A stretch of 64,000 bases of DNA from Magnetofaba australis IT-1 (GCF_002109495.1 NZ_LVJN01000019.1:558001-622000), one strand, 5' to 3'; shown: positions 9,530-17,835, counted from the stretch's first letter. Notes: a model not told the origin generated them from the letters alone. Numbers and translations: made by a program.

Positions 9530-10423
9530 ATGGCAAAGCTGGAGTTTCTGGTTGGCAACACCCCGTTGGCGGATTTGGACAAACTGGGTAAGCCGTTCCC
9601 TCATGTGCGCCTGCTGGCCAAACTGGAGGGCAACAACCCTGCCGGATCCGTCAAGGATCGCGCCGCCCTGAGCATGTTTCAAGGCGCCATCCGCCGCGGC
9701 GAACTGACCCCAGGCACGCGCATTATCGAAGCCACCAGCGGCAACACCGGCATCGCCCTGGCCATGATCGCCGCGCGCCTGGGCTACCCTATGACGCTGA
9801 TCATGCCCGAGAGCATGACCATCGAGCGCCGCGCCTCCATGTCCGCTTACGGCGCCGAGATCGTGCTCACCCCCGAAGGGCAGAGCATGGAGGGCTCCAT
9901 CGATCTGTGTCGGCAGATGGTGGCCGAAGGGCGCGGCATCAACTTCGACCAGTTCTCCAACCCGGATAACTGGCGCGCCCACTTCCATGGCACCGGCCCG
10001 GAGATCTGGCGCGACACCGAAGGCGAGGTGACCCACTTCGTCAGCGCCATGGGCACCACCGGCACCATTATGGGCACATCCCGCGCGCTCAAGGCGTTCA
10101 ATCCCAAGATTCGCGTGGTGGGGGTGCACCCGGAAGAGGGGGCCAAAATCGCTGGCATTCGCCGTTGGCCGGAAGCCTACCTGCCCAAGATCTACGAACG
10201 GGAGTGGGTGGATGAGATCCTCTCGGTGGGCGACGCCGAAGCCAATGAGGTCACCCGACGTCTGGCCAAAGAGGAGGGCGTGTTTTGCGGTCAGTCCGCA
10301 GGCGGCGCGGTGGCGGCGGCGTTGAAGCTGGCGGCCACCATTCCCGCTGATCAACAGGCCACCATCGTGGTGATCCTGCCCGATCGCGGCGACCGCTACC
10401 TCTCCACCGATCTGTTCCGCTGA
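9530..10423 (+). CDS. cysM: Cysteine synthase B / O-acetylserine sulfhydrylase
   Basis: PLP enzyme that makes cysteine from O-acetylserine and sulfide (CysM types also take thiosulfate). GNNPAGSVKDRAA holds the PLP lysine (K42) in the CysM rather than CysK form; EATSGNTGIALA is the substrate loop and CGQSAGG the phosphate-binding end. It has 297 residues, as usual. ATG 9530 lies 7 bases after AAGGAG (9517-9522); the upstream in-frame ATG at 9524 is too close to that site. It stands alone, with no cysE or sulfate genes nearby. Confidence 0.93.
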   Translation: MAKLEFLVGNTPLADLDKLGKPFPHVRLLAKLEGNNPAGSVKDRAALSMFQGAIRRGELTPGTRIIEATSGNTGIALAMIAARLGYPMTLIMPESMTIERRASMSAYGAEIVLTPEGQSMEGSIDLCRQMVAEGRGINFDQFSNPDNWRAHFHGTGPEIWRDTEGEVTHFVSAMGTTGTIMGTSRALKAFNPKIRVVGVHPEEGAKIAGIRRWPEAYLPKIYEREWVDEILSVGDAEANEVTRRLAKEEGVFCGQSAGGAVAAALKLAATIPADQQATIVVILPDRGDRYLSTDLFR

Positions 10424-10444
10424 GTTCTTAGCGAACGCTGTATA

Positions 10445-10478
10445 GCGCACAGCCCGGGGATTCCGCGGGCTGTGCGCT
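10445..10478 (+). terminator. Possible terminator hairpin after cysM
   Basis: An 11-bp perfect stem GCGCACAGCCC / GGGCTGTGCGC starts 21 bases after the cysM stop. It lacks an immediate T-run; the later T-rich stretch encodes the Lys tail of the convergent parA gene. It may serve both genes. Confidence 0.5.
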
Positions 10479-10482
10479 TCGC

Positions 10483-11298
10483 TCACTTCTTCTTTTTTTT
10501 CTTGCTCTCATCGATGCGGAAGCGACGGAACTTGCCGCGCTCATCCACACTGTCCGGATCGGTGCGGGCGAGGATGGCGCTCCACAGATTGCGGTACGCC
10601 TGCGCCTCTTCGGAGGTGGGCGCATAGGCCAGCAGCGGCGCGCGCTTCATGCCCATGGCCTCGATGAGGTTGGAGTCGGGGATGGTTGCCTTCAAGAACG
10701 CCGGGTGTTTAAGCGGCACGGTGCGGCTCACCACCTTGTGGATCGGCTTGGCGGCGCTGACCTGATTGAAGAACGGCAACACTTTGAGCTTTTCGCTGCG
10801 CTTTTGGTTGAGGAATTCGATCAACCGGTTATACGCCTTGAGCGACAGCGTGGTGGGGATCATGGGCAGGGTCAGGGCGTCGGACATGCGGAAGATGTTT
10901 TCCGCCAGCGCCGACAGGCCCGGAGGGCAGTCCAGAATCACCCGGTCGTAGGATTGCCGCAGCGGCTTGAGAATGCGCAGCAGCGCCTCCTCGCCGTGCT
11001 TGGCGTGGTGCAGGTGGATGTCCAGATTGCGATAGGAGAGGTCCGCCGGCAGCACGTCGAGGTTGGCGTAGCCGCTCATGCGCAGCAGGTCGTCCAGATC
11101 GTGTTTGCGCCGGATCAGCCCTTTGAGGCCGCCCTTGACCTTGGGGCTGACGCACATGTAGTAGCTGCTGCTGCCCTGGGGGTCGAGATCCCACAGCAGC
11201 GTGCGCGCGCCCTCCTGGGCCGAGAGCCAGGCCAGATTCACCGCTGTGGTGGTCTTGCCCACGCCTCCTTTGAGATTGTACACCGCATAGATTTTCAT
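10483..11298 (-). CDS. Orphan ParA-family ATPase with poly-lysine tail
   Basis: Cytoplasmic deviant-Walker ATPase of the ParA/MinD class. KGGVGKTTTAVN is the deviant Walker A box at residues 10-21, DLDPQGSS the switch region and ILDCPPGL the Walker B region. It has 271 residues, with the C-terminus ending in six lysines after a basic stretch, which could bind DNA or acidic membrane. No ParB gene or parS-like site lies beside it, so it is unlikely to be the chromosomal partition ParA. It may position another cargo (flagella, chemoreceptors, carboxysome-like bodies); that is inference only. Confidence 0.85.
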   Translation of the reverse strand: MKIYAVYNLKGGVGKTTTAVNLAWLSAQEGARTLLWDLDPQGSSSYYMCVSPKVKGGLKGLIRRKHDLDDLLRMSGYANLDVLPADLSYRNLDIHLHHAKHGEEALLRILKPLRQSYDRVILDCPPGLSALAENIFRMSDALTLPMIPTTLSLKAYNRLIEFLNQKRSEKLKVLPFFNQVSAAKPIHKVVSRTVPLKHPAFLKATIPDSNLIEAMGMKRAPLLAYAPTSEEAQAYRNLWSAILARTDPDSVDERGKFRRFRIDESKKKKKK

Positions 11299-11467
11299 GC
11301 TGTTTCCATCCGACCGCCGCCGCGCCGCGCGTCGCGCCCGATGCGCGACGGCCTTGCGTCACTCGGCGCAGGCGGTTATATTCCTAAATTTGCGCGTTCA
11401 GGCATCTTGCCTTGGAACGCTTAAGTTTGACCTGAAGACGCTCTTTCAGCGAGAACGGGAGAGACCC

Positions 11468-11995
11468 ATGCGCGTCGCCGTGACCTATGCCGAAGCCCAA
11501 AAACAGCTGCTTCTGGAGTTCGAAGTGCCCGAAGGCAGCACCTGCGAGGAGGCGATTCGCAAATCGGGCGTCCTGGACAAGTTCCCGCAGATCGATCTGG
11601 AGGTCAACAAGATAGGCGTTTATAGCAAATTGGCGCAGCTTGACCAAGTGCTGTCAGAGGGCGACCGGGTGGAGATCTACCGTCCGGCGGTGGGCAAGCC
11701 GAAGAAAAAGGAGCGCCCGGCCAAGAAGCCCGCGCCCGCCAAAGCCGCCGAAGGCGGTTCTGTGGCCGAGCAGTCCAAGGCCGATAAGATCGCCGCCATC
11801 AAGGCCAAAGCCGCCGCCGCCAAGAAGGCCAAAGAGGCCGCCGCCAATGGCGAAGCCGCCCCGGCTGCGGAAGCCGCGCCAGCGGGCGACGCCGCCGCCG
11901 ATGACAAGGCCGCCAAGATCGCCGCCGTCAAGGCCAAGGTGGCCGCCGCCAAGGCCGCCAAAGCGGCTGCTGCGGCCAAGGCTGCGGAAGAGTAA
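11468..11995 (+). CDS. RnfH-like ubiquitin-fold protein with Ala/Lys-rich tail
   Basis: Residues 1-80 match the RnfH family (UPF0125, beta-grasp fold): MRVAVTYA start, NKIGVYSK, and GDRVEIYRP at the end of the domain. RnfH normally ends about there. This protein continues for another 95 residues of almost pure Ala, Lys, Glu and Pro, with two repeats of the type KIAAxKAKxAAAKxAK. That tail resembles the C-terminal repeats of RnfC. No rnf operon is in the window. ATG 11468 follows GGGAGAGAC; the longer frame from 11297 is not supported. RnfH function is unknown even in E. coli. Confidence 0.85.
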   Translation: MRVAVTYAEAQKQLLLEFEVPEGSTCEEAIRKSGVLDKFPQIDLEVNKIGVYSKLAQLDQVLSEGDRVEIYRPAVGKPKKKERPAKKPAPAKAAEGGSVAEQSKADKIAAIKAKAAAAKKAKEAAANGEAAPAAEAAPAGDAAADDKAAKIAAVKAKVAAAKAAKAAAAAKAAEE

Positions 11996-12026
11996 TTCAC
12001 CGGTTACGCCGGTTGAGGGATTATCA

Positions 12027-12056
12027 AAGCCCGCGCATCAAGTGCGGGCTTTTCCC
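12027..12056 (+). terminator. Rho-independent terminator of the rnfH-like gene
   Basis: An 8-bp stem AAGCCCGC / GCGGGCTT with a 9-base loop is followed by TTCCC. The T-run is short, so efficiency may be modest. Confidence 0.7.
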
Positions 12057-12123
12057 ATTCTCACCCCCTGTTCGTTCTTACCCCTTGTTCGTTCTAACCT
12101 CCTGATTGTGATAAGGCGCGGCT

Positions 12124-12899
12124 GTGCCCCGATATCGATTGTTGGTGGAGTATGACGGCGCCGCCTTTCATGGTTGGCAGCGGCAGAAGGGGCAGGCGTC
12201 GGTGCAACAGGCCATCGAAGAGGCGCTGGAGCCGCTGTGCGGCGGCCCGGTGACCCTGCACGGGGCCGGGCGCACCGACGCCGGAGTCCATGCCAGCGGG
12301 CAGGTGGCCCATTTCGACTCACCGCGCGCGCGTCTGCCCGGCGCGTTTCGTCAGGCGCTCAACGTCAACACCCCCCACACTCTGACCATTCGCTCCTGCA
12401 TGGCGGCGGACGACGATTTCCATAGCCGTTTTCACGCCTACTACCGCGAATACCTCTACCGCATCCATACGCGCTTTACCTATCCGGCGCTGCTGCACAA
12501 TCACATCTGGCACCACCCCAAGCCGCTGGATGTGGCGGCGATGAACGCTGCAGCCGAGCATCTGCTGGGCAAGCGCGACTTCTCCGCATTCCGCGCGGCG
12601 GCGTGTCAGGCTGACGACCCGGTGAAGATTCTGTCCCTTGCTGAAGTGAGCCAGGCGGGGGAGGAGATTCATCTGCGCATTGGGGCCAACGCCTTTTTGC
12701 ATCATATGGTGCGCAATATCGTTGGTTCGTTGGCGCTGGTGGGGCGCGGCGAGTGGACGTCTGAGCGATTTGCTGAGGTGTTGGCGGCGGGGGATCGCAC
12801 GCAAGCGGGGCCGACGGCCCCGGCGGGGGGCTGACATTGACTCGGGTGGAGTATCCGGGCGGATTGGAGTGGGAATTGCACCATCAGCCCGTTCGCTAG
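12124..12899 (+). CDS. truA: tRNA pseudouridine synthase A, with an apparent -1 base frameshift near the 3' end
   Basis: Makes pseudouridine at tRNA positions 38-40. The catalytic Asp is D52 in GAGRTDAGVHA; FHSRF and the ANAFLHHMVRNIVG motif are present. The uninterrupted frame starts at GTG 12124 and stops early at 12834 inside the expected C-terminal motif. One extra G in the G6 run at 12825-12830 would join it to a frame reading GLTLTRVEYP... that ends at TAG 12897-12899, which is the normal TruA ending. So either the assembly lost a G or the strain carries a truncated protein lacking about 22 residues. The coordinates given are for the repaired gene. Confidence 0.88.
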
Positions 12900-12974
12900 A
12901 CGCGCAGAGTCCATCGAAGGCAGGGAGTATGGCCGATGGTGGGAGGTGCGGGTGAAGCGCGGCAGCCGGTGGTC

Positions 12975-13300
12975 CAAGAGGTCCAGGAGGCTGGCCTCCT
13001 GGCGGGTCCAGGGCGGCGCCCTGGTGGGTGCAGGGCAAAGCCCTGCCGGGGTTTGGGGCGGAGCCCCAATATCTTTTATCGCCCACACATGCTGAGCAAG
13101 TTAAGAAAATTTCCAGGTGTGCGGGTCCAGGGCGGCGCCCTGGTGGGTGCAGGGCAAAGCCCTGCCGGGGTTTGGGGCGGAGCCCCAATATCTTTCATCA
13201 CCCAAACATGTTGAGCAAGATGAGAGAGTTCGCTGTGTGCGGGGCCAAGGCGGCGCCCTGGTGGGGTTTGGGGCAAAGCCCCAATATCTTTCATCATCCC
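12975..13300 (+). repeat. Palindromic GC repeat array, copy R3, tandemly triplicated
   Basis: The largest array of the family. Units beginning at 13003, 13122 and 13240 repeat with a period of 118-119 bases. Each holds AGGGCGGCGCCCT, AGGGCAAAGCCCT (missing from the third) and GGGGCGGAGCCCC or GGGGCAAAGCCCC, and ends in CAATATCTTT. An extra palindrome CCAGGAGGCTGGCCTCCTGG starts the array. The spacers between units (for example around 13085-13120) differ, so the units are not from one recent duplication. Convergent gap between truA and the CopZ-like gene. Confidence 0.85.
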
Positions 13301-13328
13301 ATCACACAGAACGCCGCGCTGGACAAGC

Positions 13329-13532
13329 TTACCCCTGCACCGGATACCCGGCATCGGTGATGGCTTGGGCGATGGCGTCGCGGGCGGAGTCGTCGCCCTC
13401 CACGGTGACGGTGGCGGCTTCCAGATCGATGTTCACCTCTTCCACGGCGTCGAGGGCGTCGAGGGCTTTCTCCACTGCGCCGACGCAGTGCTGGCAGCTC
13501 ATGCCGGAGACTTTGAATTGCATGGCGGACAT
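13329..13532 (-). CDS. Heavy-metal-associated (HMA) copper chaperone, CopZ-like
   Basis: A 67-residue single HMA domain with the metal site GMSCQHC (C13, C16) and a beta-alpha-beta-beta-alpha-beta pattern. Family members carry Cu(I) to CopA-type ATPases; the window has a CopA at 40.4 kb with the same GMSCxxC motifs. AGGAG lies 6 bases before ATG 13532. It stands alone between two repeat arrays. Confidence 0.88.
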   Translation of the reverse strand: MSAMQFKVSGMSCQHCVGAVEKALDALDAVEEVNIDLEAATVTVEGDDSARDAIAQAITDAGYPVQG

Positions 13533-13611
13533 GGGTTACTCCTGCTGAATTCTGGTGGGAACAACACTATACTCAGTCGAATTCAAAATTGGACATTGGC
13601 GATTTTGAAAA

Positions 13612-13825
13612 TGAAAGATATCGAGGGCTTTGCCCTCGAGCTCCCAAGATCAAAAGATAAACCGTGATTCGGGCCATCCATGGCCCTCACCCTTCGGGCT
13701 CGCTATCGCGAGTCCGATTCGGCAATCCTGCCGAATCGTGGGTCCGCCCACACCCGCTGGGGGCGCGGCCCCCAGACCCCGCCGCCGACTGGTCGGCGGC
13801 CAATAGTCAGCGCAAGCCGGGCCTG
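13612..13825 (-). repeat. Palindromic GC repeat array, copy R4
   Basis: Starts at the terminal motif GAAAGATATCGAGGGC (13612) and includes GAGGGCTTTGCCCTC, ATTCGGCAATCCTGCCGAAT, GGGGGCGCGGCCCCC and CGCCGCCGACTGGTCGGCGG. The last 65 bases are an inverted near-copy of R1. It occupies most of the divergent gap between the copper chaperone and uppP, so their promoters must lie at its edges or within it. Confidence 0.8.
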
Positions 13826-13906
13826 TGTCACGCAAACATTGAGCATTCTGAGTTTGCGTCATTCTGGTTTCAAGCGCCTATATCTGACAACAGAATAGAG
13901 GGCTGT

Positions 13907-14713
13907 ATGGATTGGATCAATGCCGCGCTGCTGGCGCTGGTGCAGGGAGTCACCGAGTTTCTGCCCATCAGCTCCTCTGGCCATTTGATTCTGATGCCCC
14001 ATGTGATGGGCTGGAAGGATCAGGGGCTGACGTTTGATATTGCGGTGAATACCGGCACGTTGGCGGCGGTGATGCTCTATTTTCGCCACGAGGTGGCGCG
14101 CATGCTGCGCGGAAGCCTGCTGATCTTCACCGCCTCCGGGCGCGCCGACCCCGATGGGCGTCTGGTGCTGCTGCTGGCCGGGGCGACCATCCCGGTGGGG
14201 GTGGCGGGCCTGCTGCTGAAGGATTGGGTGGCCACGGTGGCGCGCGATCCGCTGGTGATTGCAACCACCTCCATCGTGTTCGGACTGCTGCTGTGGTGGG
14301 CCGATCGCGCCGCCAAGCATCTACGCGGCTGGGAGAGCATCGGCTGGCGCGATGTGGCGATCATGGGCGTGGCGCAGGCCATTGCGCTGATCCCCGGCAC
14401 GTCGCGTTCGGGTATCACCATGACCGCCGGGTTGGCGGTGGGGTTGACGCGGGAGGATGCGGCGCGCTTCTCCTTCCTGATGGCGATTCCGGTGGGGCTG
14501 CTGGTGGCGCTGCTGGACCTGAAGGACATCATCAGCGGCGAAGCGGGGATGATGGATCTCTCCCTGCTGGCGTTTGGCTTTGTGGTCTCGGCGGTGTGTG
14601 CGTTGGCGGTGATTCACTGGCTGTTGGGCTGGCTCAAGCGGCAGAGCATGCTGCCGTTTGTGATCTATCGCCTGGCGCTGGGCGTGGGGATCTTTGTCTG
14701 GGCGGCGGGGTGA
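13907..14713 (+). CDS. uppP: Undecaprenyl-diphosphate phosphatase
   Basis: Membrane enzyme that recycles the undecaprenyl carrier used for peptidoglycan and other wall polymers; overexpression gives bacitracin resistance. It has 268 residues, about eight helices and both family motifs: QGVTEFLPISSSGHL (residues 13-27, catalytic Glu and Ser/His) and PGTSRSGITM. ATG 13907 follows AGAGGG; the frame upstream runs through repeat R4 and is not coding. Confidence 0.95.
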   Translation: MDWINAALLALVQGVTEFLPISSSGHLILMPHVMGWKDQGLTFDIAVNTGTLAAVMLYFRHEVARMLRGSLLIFTASGRADPDGRLVLLLAGATIPVGVAGLLLKDWVATVARDPLVIATTSIVFGLLLWWADRAAKHLRGWESIGWRDVAIMGVAQAIALIPGTSRSGITMTAGLAVGLTREDAARFSFLMAIPVGLLVALLDLKDIISGEAGMMDLSLLAFGFVVSAVCALAVIHWLLGWLKRQSMLPFVIYRLALGVGIFVWAAG

Positions 14714-14757
14714 GTTGATGTCGCTGGATTGAAATTTTTTGGTGTTGGTTTTGGAAG

Positions 14758-14925
14758 GTGAAAGATATCGAGGGCTTTGCCCTCGAGCTCCCAAGGGCCA
14801 AACCTTGGGGCGTTGCCCCAAACCCCATGATGGCTCTGCCCTCAACCCGGCAGGGCTCCGCCCTGCACCCGCGGGGCTCCGCCCTCGACCCGCTGGGGGC
14901 GCGGCCCCCAGACCCCGGCAAATCG
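14758..14925 (-). repeat. Palindromic GC repeat array, copy R5
   Basis: Begins with the terminal motif GAAAGATATCGAGGGC and carries at least six palindromes: GAGGGCTTTGCCCTC, GGGGCGTTGCCCC, CAGGGCTCCGCCCTG, CGGGGCTCCGCCCTCG-type, and GGGGGCGCGGCCCCC. Convergent gap between uppP and the GDT1-family gene. Confidence 0.82.
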
Positions 14926-14982
14926 CGCCAATAAATGTCGCGATTTGCCACCTTTCGCTTTCGGGCGTGAGTGTCGAGCCGT

Positions 14983-15576
14983 TTATGCTGGGAGGCTGTT
15001 GAAAACGCCCCAGAGGGCTCCCGCCGCCATGAGCAGGAACAGGCCTCCCGCCAATCGATGCAGCAACGCCAGCGGCAAACGCGAGAACACCGTCTTGCCC
15101 GCCACTGCGCCCAGCGCCGACGTGAATGTCAAAGCCATCGTGGCGCCCAGCCACACAGCCTCGGGCGGATGAATCCCCGCCAACGCCGCCACGCTCAGTT
15201 GCGTTTTGTCGCCCATCTCCGCCAAAAAGATCAGCAGGAACGCCGAAACCGCTACGCTGCGTCCGCTGGCGGCAATGGGCTCCTCTTCGTCATCGGATTG
15301 CGACGCTTCGCGCAGCGCCTGCACGCCAAACCACGCGAACAGGAGCGCAACGGCGGCCAATAACCAGGGGCGGGGAATCCAGTGGGAGAGGGCGGCGCCG
15401 AACAGCGCCGCCAACGCGTTGAGCAGGGCGAAGGCGGCCACCGCGCCGATAATGACCGGGCGCGCGCGACGATGCCGCGCCGCCAGCGTGAGGCAGACCA
15501 GTTGGCTTTTGTCGCCAATCTCCGCCAGCGCGATGAGCGCGAAGGCGGCGCTGGCCGGTTGCAACCAAGCGTCCAA
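14983..15576 (-). CDS. GDT1/TMEM165-family (UPF0016) divalent cation transporter
   Basis: A 197-residue membrane protein built from two homologous halves, each with the family signature: EIGDKSQ (about 19-25) and EMGDKTQ in the second half. Known members move Mn2+ or Ca2+ in exchange for protons. The central loop is acidic (DDEEE). The frame begins with TTG at 15576; there is no earlier in-frame start of better quality, and the spacing to the upstream gene is only 28 bases, so the two are probably one operon. The exact start is uncertain. Confidence 0.88.
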   Translation of the reverse strand: MDAWLQPASAAFALIALAEIGDKSQLVCLTLAARHRRARPVIIGAVAAFALLNALAALFGAALSHWIPRPWLLAAVALLFAWFGVQALREASQSDDEEEPIAASGRSVAVSAFLLIFLAEMGDKTQLSVAALAGIHPPEAVWLGATMALTFTSALGAVAGKTVFSRLPLALLHRLAGGLFLLMAAGALWGVFNSLPA

Positions 15577-15604
15577 AACTGACTCTTATACTGCGGGGTG
15601 CGCG

Positions 15605-16144
15605 TTAATAGCCGACCGCCACGCGGCGTTTGGTTGCCGGGTGGGATTCGCTCCAGGCGCGCTCCAGCGGCTCGCTGAGGACGGCCATGATTTCGCGCAT
15701 CAGAGTGTTGGCCGACTCCACCGGCAGGCGCTCGCCGCGTTCGACGATCACCAAGCGGTCGAATTTGTCCATGGGCGCGCCTTCGCGCAGATGGAACACC
15801 CAGGCGTCGCGCCGCCAATGGCTCATGCGCGGCAGGGCGCCCTCCATCATTTCCGCGACCTGATCGGCCAGTTGCGCCTCTTCCGGCGAATTGCGTTTGT
15901 CACACGCCAGCACGTGGGCGCCGCGACGGGGGTTCCAGTAGCCGACCATCTCAATGGCGATGTGGCGATTCAACCACAGGCACAATTGGTCGATGATGGC
16001 GTTAATGGGCAGATCGCCTTGCAGAGCTTCGCGCAGAGAATCAATCGCCAGAGCGATGCGCTTGTCATCATAGGCCACATGCAGCGGGTGCAGGGGGATG
16101 GCGCTGGCGGTTTCGCGGGTTGTGTGGATCGCTTGTAAAGTCAT
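15605..16144 (-). CDS. Conserved-looking soluble protein, unknown function
   Basis: 179 residues, no signal peptide or membrane segment. ATG 16144 has GGAGGA 5 bases upstream, which beats the TTG at 16162. Central hydrophobic alpha/beta pattern (HIAIEMVGYW, HVLACDKR, AWVFHLREG, RLVIVERG) looks like a GAF-type sensory fold, but I cannot confirm that. It lies 28 bases upstream of the GDT1-family transporter on the same strand, so could be involved in its control or simply share its promoter. Confidence 0.7.
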   Translation of the reverse strand: MTLQAIHTTRETASAIPLHPLHVAYDDKRIALAIDSLREALQGDLPINAIIDQLCLWLNRHIAIEMVGYWNPRRGAHVLACDKRNSPEEAQLADQVAEMMEGALPRMSHWRRDAWVFHLREGAPMDKFDRLVIVERGERLPVESANTLMREIMAVLSEPLERAWSESHPATKRRVAVGY

Positions 16145-16472
16145 CTCGTCCTCCAGGCTCAAACCCGTCCTTGGGAGACGTGGCGTGGCGCTGCGCGGGC
16201 GGTTGTGCCATACTTATCAGCCGCGATTCGGCTGTGGCGTCAGGCTTGTTCTGTCGTCACGCGCAACTGCGTCGTCCGTTACTACCATCGGATGCGAAAA
16301 GCGCGCCATCAACCATTTTTTCAGGTAAAGTTTTCGAATAAAGAATATTTGTTCAGAATAACAGTGGGTTGTTTGATATGAGAAAGTTGTTTGTATGGTT
16401 AATTAATTGTGGTAAGGCGCGCTGGTCTCCCTGTTTTGTCTAGAATGTTTTACTGTGTAAGAGGTTTTTGCC
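16145..16472. other. Divergent promoter region before lolA
   Basis: 328 bases with no gene. The half next to lolA (16310-16420) is strikingly AT-rich for this genome (TTAATTAATTG at 16398) and is the likely site of the lolA promoter, but I cannot place -35/-10 boxes with confidence. Confidence 0.5.
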
Positions 16473-17135
16473 ATGTGGAAGCGATTTGTGACGCTGGCTG
16501 TCGCGTGCGGCGCTCTTCTGGTCGGCGCGCCAACTTTTGCGGCGGAGTCGGAACAGGCGATGCCGCAAGCGGTGACGCGGCTGCAGACGTTCCTGGACGG
16601 CATGATCACCCTGCAAGGGCGCTTTACCCAGCGCTCGGAAGTGGCCGGGTCAGGCGACCTGCAGGAGAGCCGCGGTCAGTTCGCCGCCTTCAAGCCGGGC
16701 AAGTTTCGCTGGGACTATGAGTCGCCCACGCCGCAGATGATCCTCTCCGATGGCGCGACCCTCTGGTTCTATGAACAGGAGCTTGAGCAGGTCACGCGGG
16801 TTCCGGCAGAGCGTATGGATCAATCCCCCGCCACCTTCCTGGTCAACGGCGGGCGCATTGTCGATCAATTTGGTTGGCGCGTGCGCCACAGCGATGCCTG
16901 GAACGCCGATACCGTGGTGTTGATGCCCAAGAGTCAGGAGGGCGCCGCCGCGCAGTATCAGGAGATCGCCATCACTCTCGCCCCCAATAAGGATGCGATT
17001 CTCAATCTGGAGGTGACCGACAATCTGGGCAATCGGTCGTATATCTTCTTTCAGGATATGCAGCGCAATGAGCCCATCGACAAACAGAAGTTTCAGTTCA
17101 CTCCGCCTAAAGGGGTGGATGTGATCGATGGCTAG
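16473..17135 (+). CDS. lolA: Outer-membrane lipoprotein carrier protein LolA
   Basis: Periplasmic chaperone that carries lipoproteins from LolCDE to the outer membrane receptor LolB. It has a signal peptide of about 23 residues (MWKR... to PTFAA), then the LolA half-barrel with the typical RFTQ near its start, GKFRWDYE and LWFYEQELEQV. It has 220 residues, normal for the family. It shows the host has a classical outer membrane. A palindromic repeat array, not a clear terminator, follows. Confidence 0.92.
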   Translation: MWKRFVTLAVACGALLVGAPTFAAESEQAMPQAVTRLQTFLDGMITLQGRFTQRSEVAGSGDLQESRGQFAAFKPGKFRWDYESPTPQMILSDGATLWFYEQELEQVTRVPAERMDQSPATFLVNGGRIVDQFGWRVRHSDAWNADTVVLMPKSQEGAAAQYQEIAITLAPNKDAILNLEVTDNLGNRSYIFFQDMQRNEPIDKQKFQFTPPKGVDVIDG

Positions 17136-17159
17136 GTTTGTGCGTTTGTTGTTGGTCTT

Positions 17160-17252
17160 GGAAGAGTAAAGAGACTGGGGCGTTGCCCCAGACCCCACCA
17201 GGGCGTTGCCCTGGACCCACCAGGAGGGACGCCCTCCTGGACCTCGGTTAGT
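17160..17252 (-). repeat. Palindromic GC repeat array, copy R6
   Basis: Starts with a variant terminal motif (GTAAAGAGACTGG) and contains GGGGCGTTGCCCC, CCAGGGCGTTGCCCTGG and AGGAGGGACGCCCTCCT. It lies between the co-directional lolA and yajQ genes. Confidence 0.8.
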
Positions 17253-17338
17253 TTACCCTCGTGCGCGTATCCGGCCTGTGTGCGTTTGCCGTCAGATCTG
17301 GATGTGTTCGCAAGCAACAGAATTAAAGGAACAGAGCG

Positions 17339-17824
17339 ATGCCGTCTTTTGACGTGGTTTCGGAAGTGGACCTGCAGGAAGTGGACAACGCCGTCAATCA
17401 GGCGTCCAAGGAGATTGGAACCCGCTACGACTTCAAGGGCTCCAAAAGCGAGCTGTCGCGCGATGACAAGGTGATCAAGATCCTCGCCGACGACGACTAC
17501 AAGCTCGAACAGGTGATCGACGTGCTCAAGACCAAACTGGTCAAGCGCAAGGTCGATCCCGGCTATCTGGAGTATGGCAAGGTGGAGCCCGCCTCCGGCG
17601 CCATGGTGCGTCAGGAGATCACCATCAAGGAGGGGGTGGAGACCGAGTTGGCCAAGAAGATCGTCAAGGCGATCAAAACCGCCAAGCTCAAGGTGCAGGC
17701 CGCCATTCAGGGCGAACAAGTGCGCGTCACCGGCAAAAAGCGTGACGATCTGCAAGAGGCCATCGCCCTGATTAAAGAGCAGAAATTCGAACAGCCGCTG
17801 CAATACACCAACTTCCGCGATTGA
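17339..17824 (+). CDS. yajQ: YajQ-family nucleotide-binding protein
   Basis: 161 residues matching YajQ throughout: [11 protein letters not shown] start, NRYDFKGS-type motif as [21 protein letters not shown], and the end LQYTNFRD. Members bind nucleotides or RNA; the Xanthomonas homologue binds cyclic di-GMP and acts with a transcription factor. The stop codon overlaps the possible TTG start of rimO. Confidence 0.94.
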   Translation: MPSFDVVSEVDLQEVDNAVNQASKEIGTRYDFKGSKSELSRDDKVIKILADDDYKLEQVIDVLKTKLVKRKVDPGYLEYGKVEPASGAMVRQEITIKEGVETELAKKIVKAIKTAKLKVQAAIQGEQVRVTGKKRDDLQEAIALIKEQKFEQPLQYTNFRD

Positions 17825-17835
17825 GTCAGAACGCC

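Noticed and set aside
12319-13188. 289-residue minus-strand frame and similar frames across repeats (7738-8518, 13076-13354, 14321-15154, 14634-14951)
   Set aside because: They translate the palindromic repeat arrays (PQTPPGRRPGP-type peptides) and parts of antisense genes. They are likely sources of false hypothetical proteins in annotations.
13003-13300. CRISPR array
   Set aside because: The repeats are internally palindromic with 118-base periods and conserved spacers. There are no cas genes.
16163-16472. tRNA or small RNA in the AT-rich gap before lolA
   Set aside because: No cloverleaf, GTTCGAATC-type T-loop or terminator found by eye.
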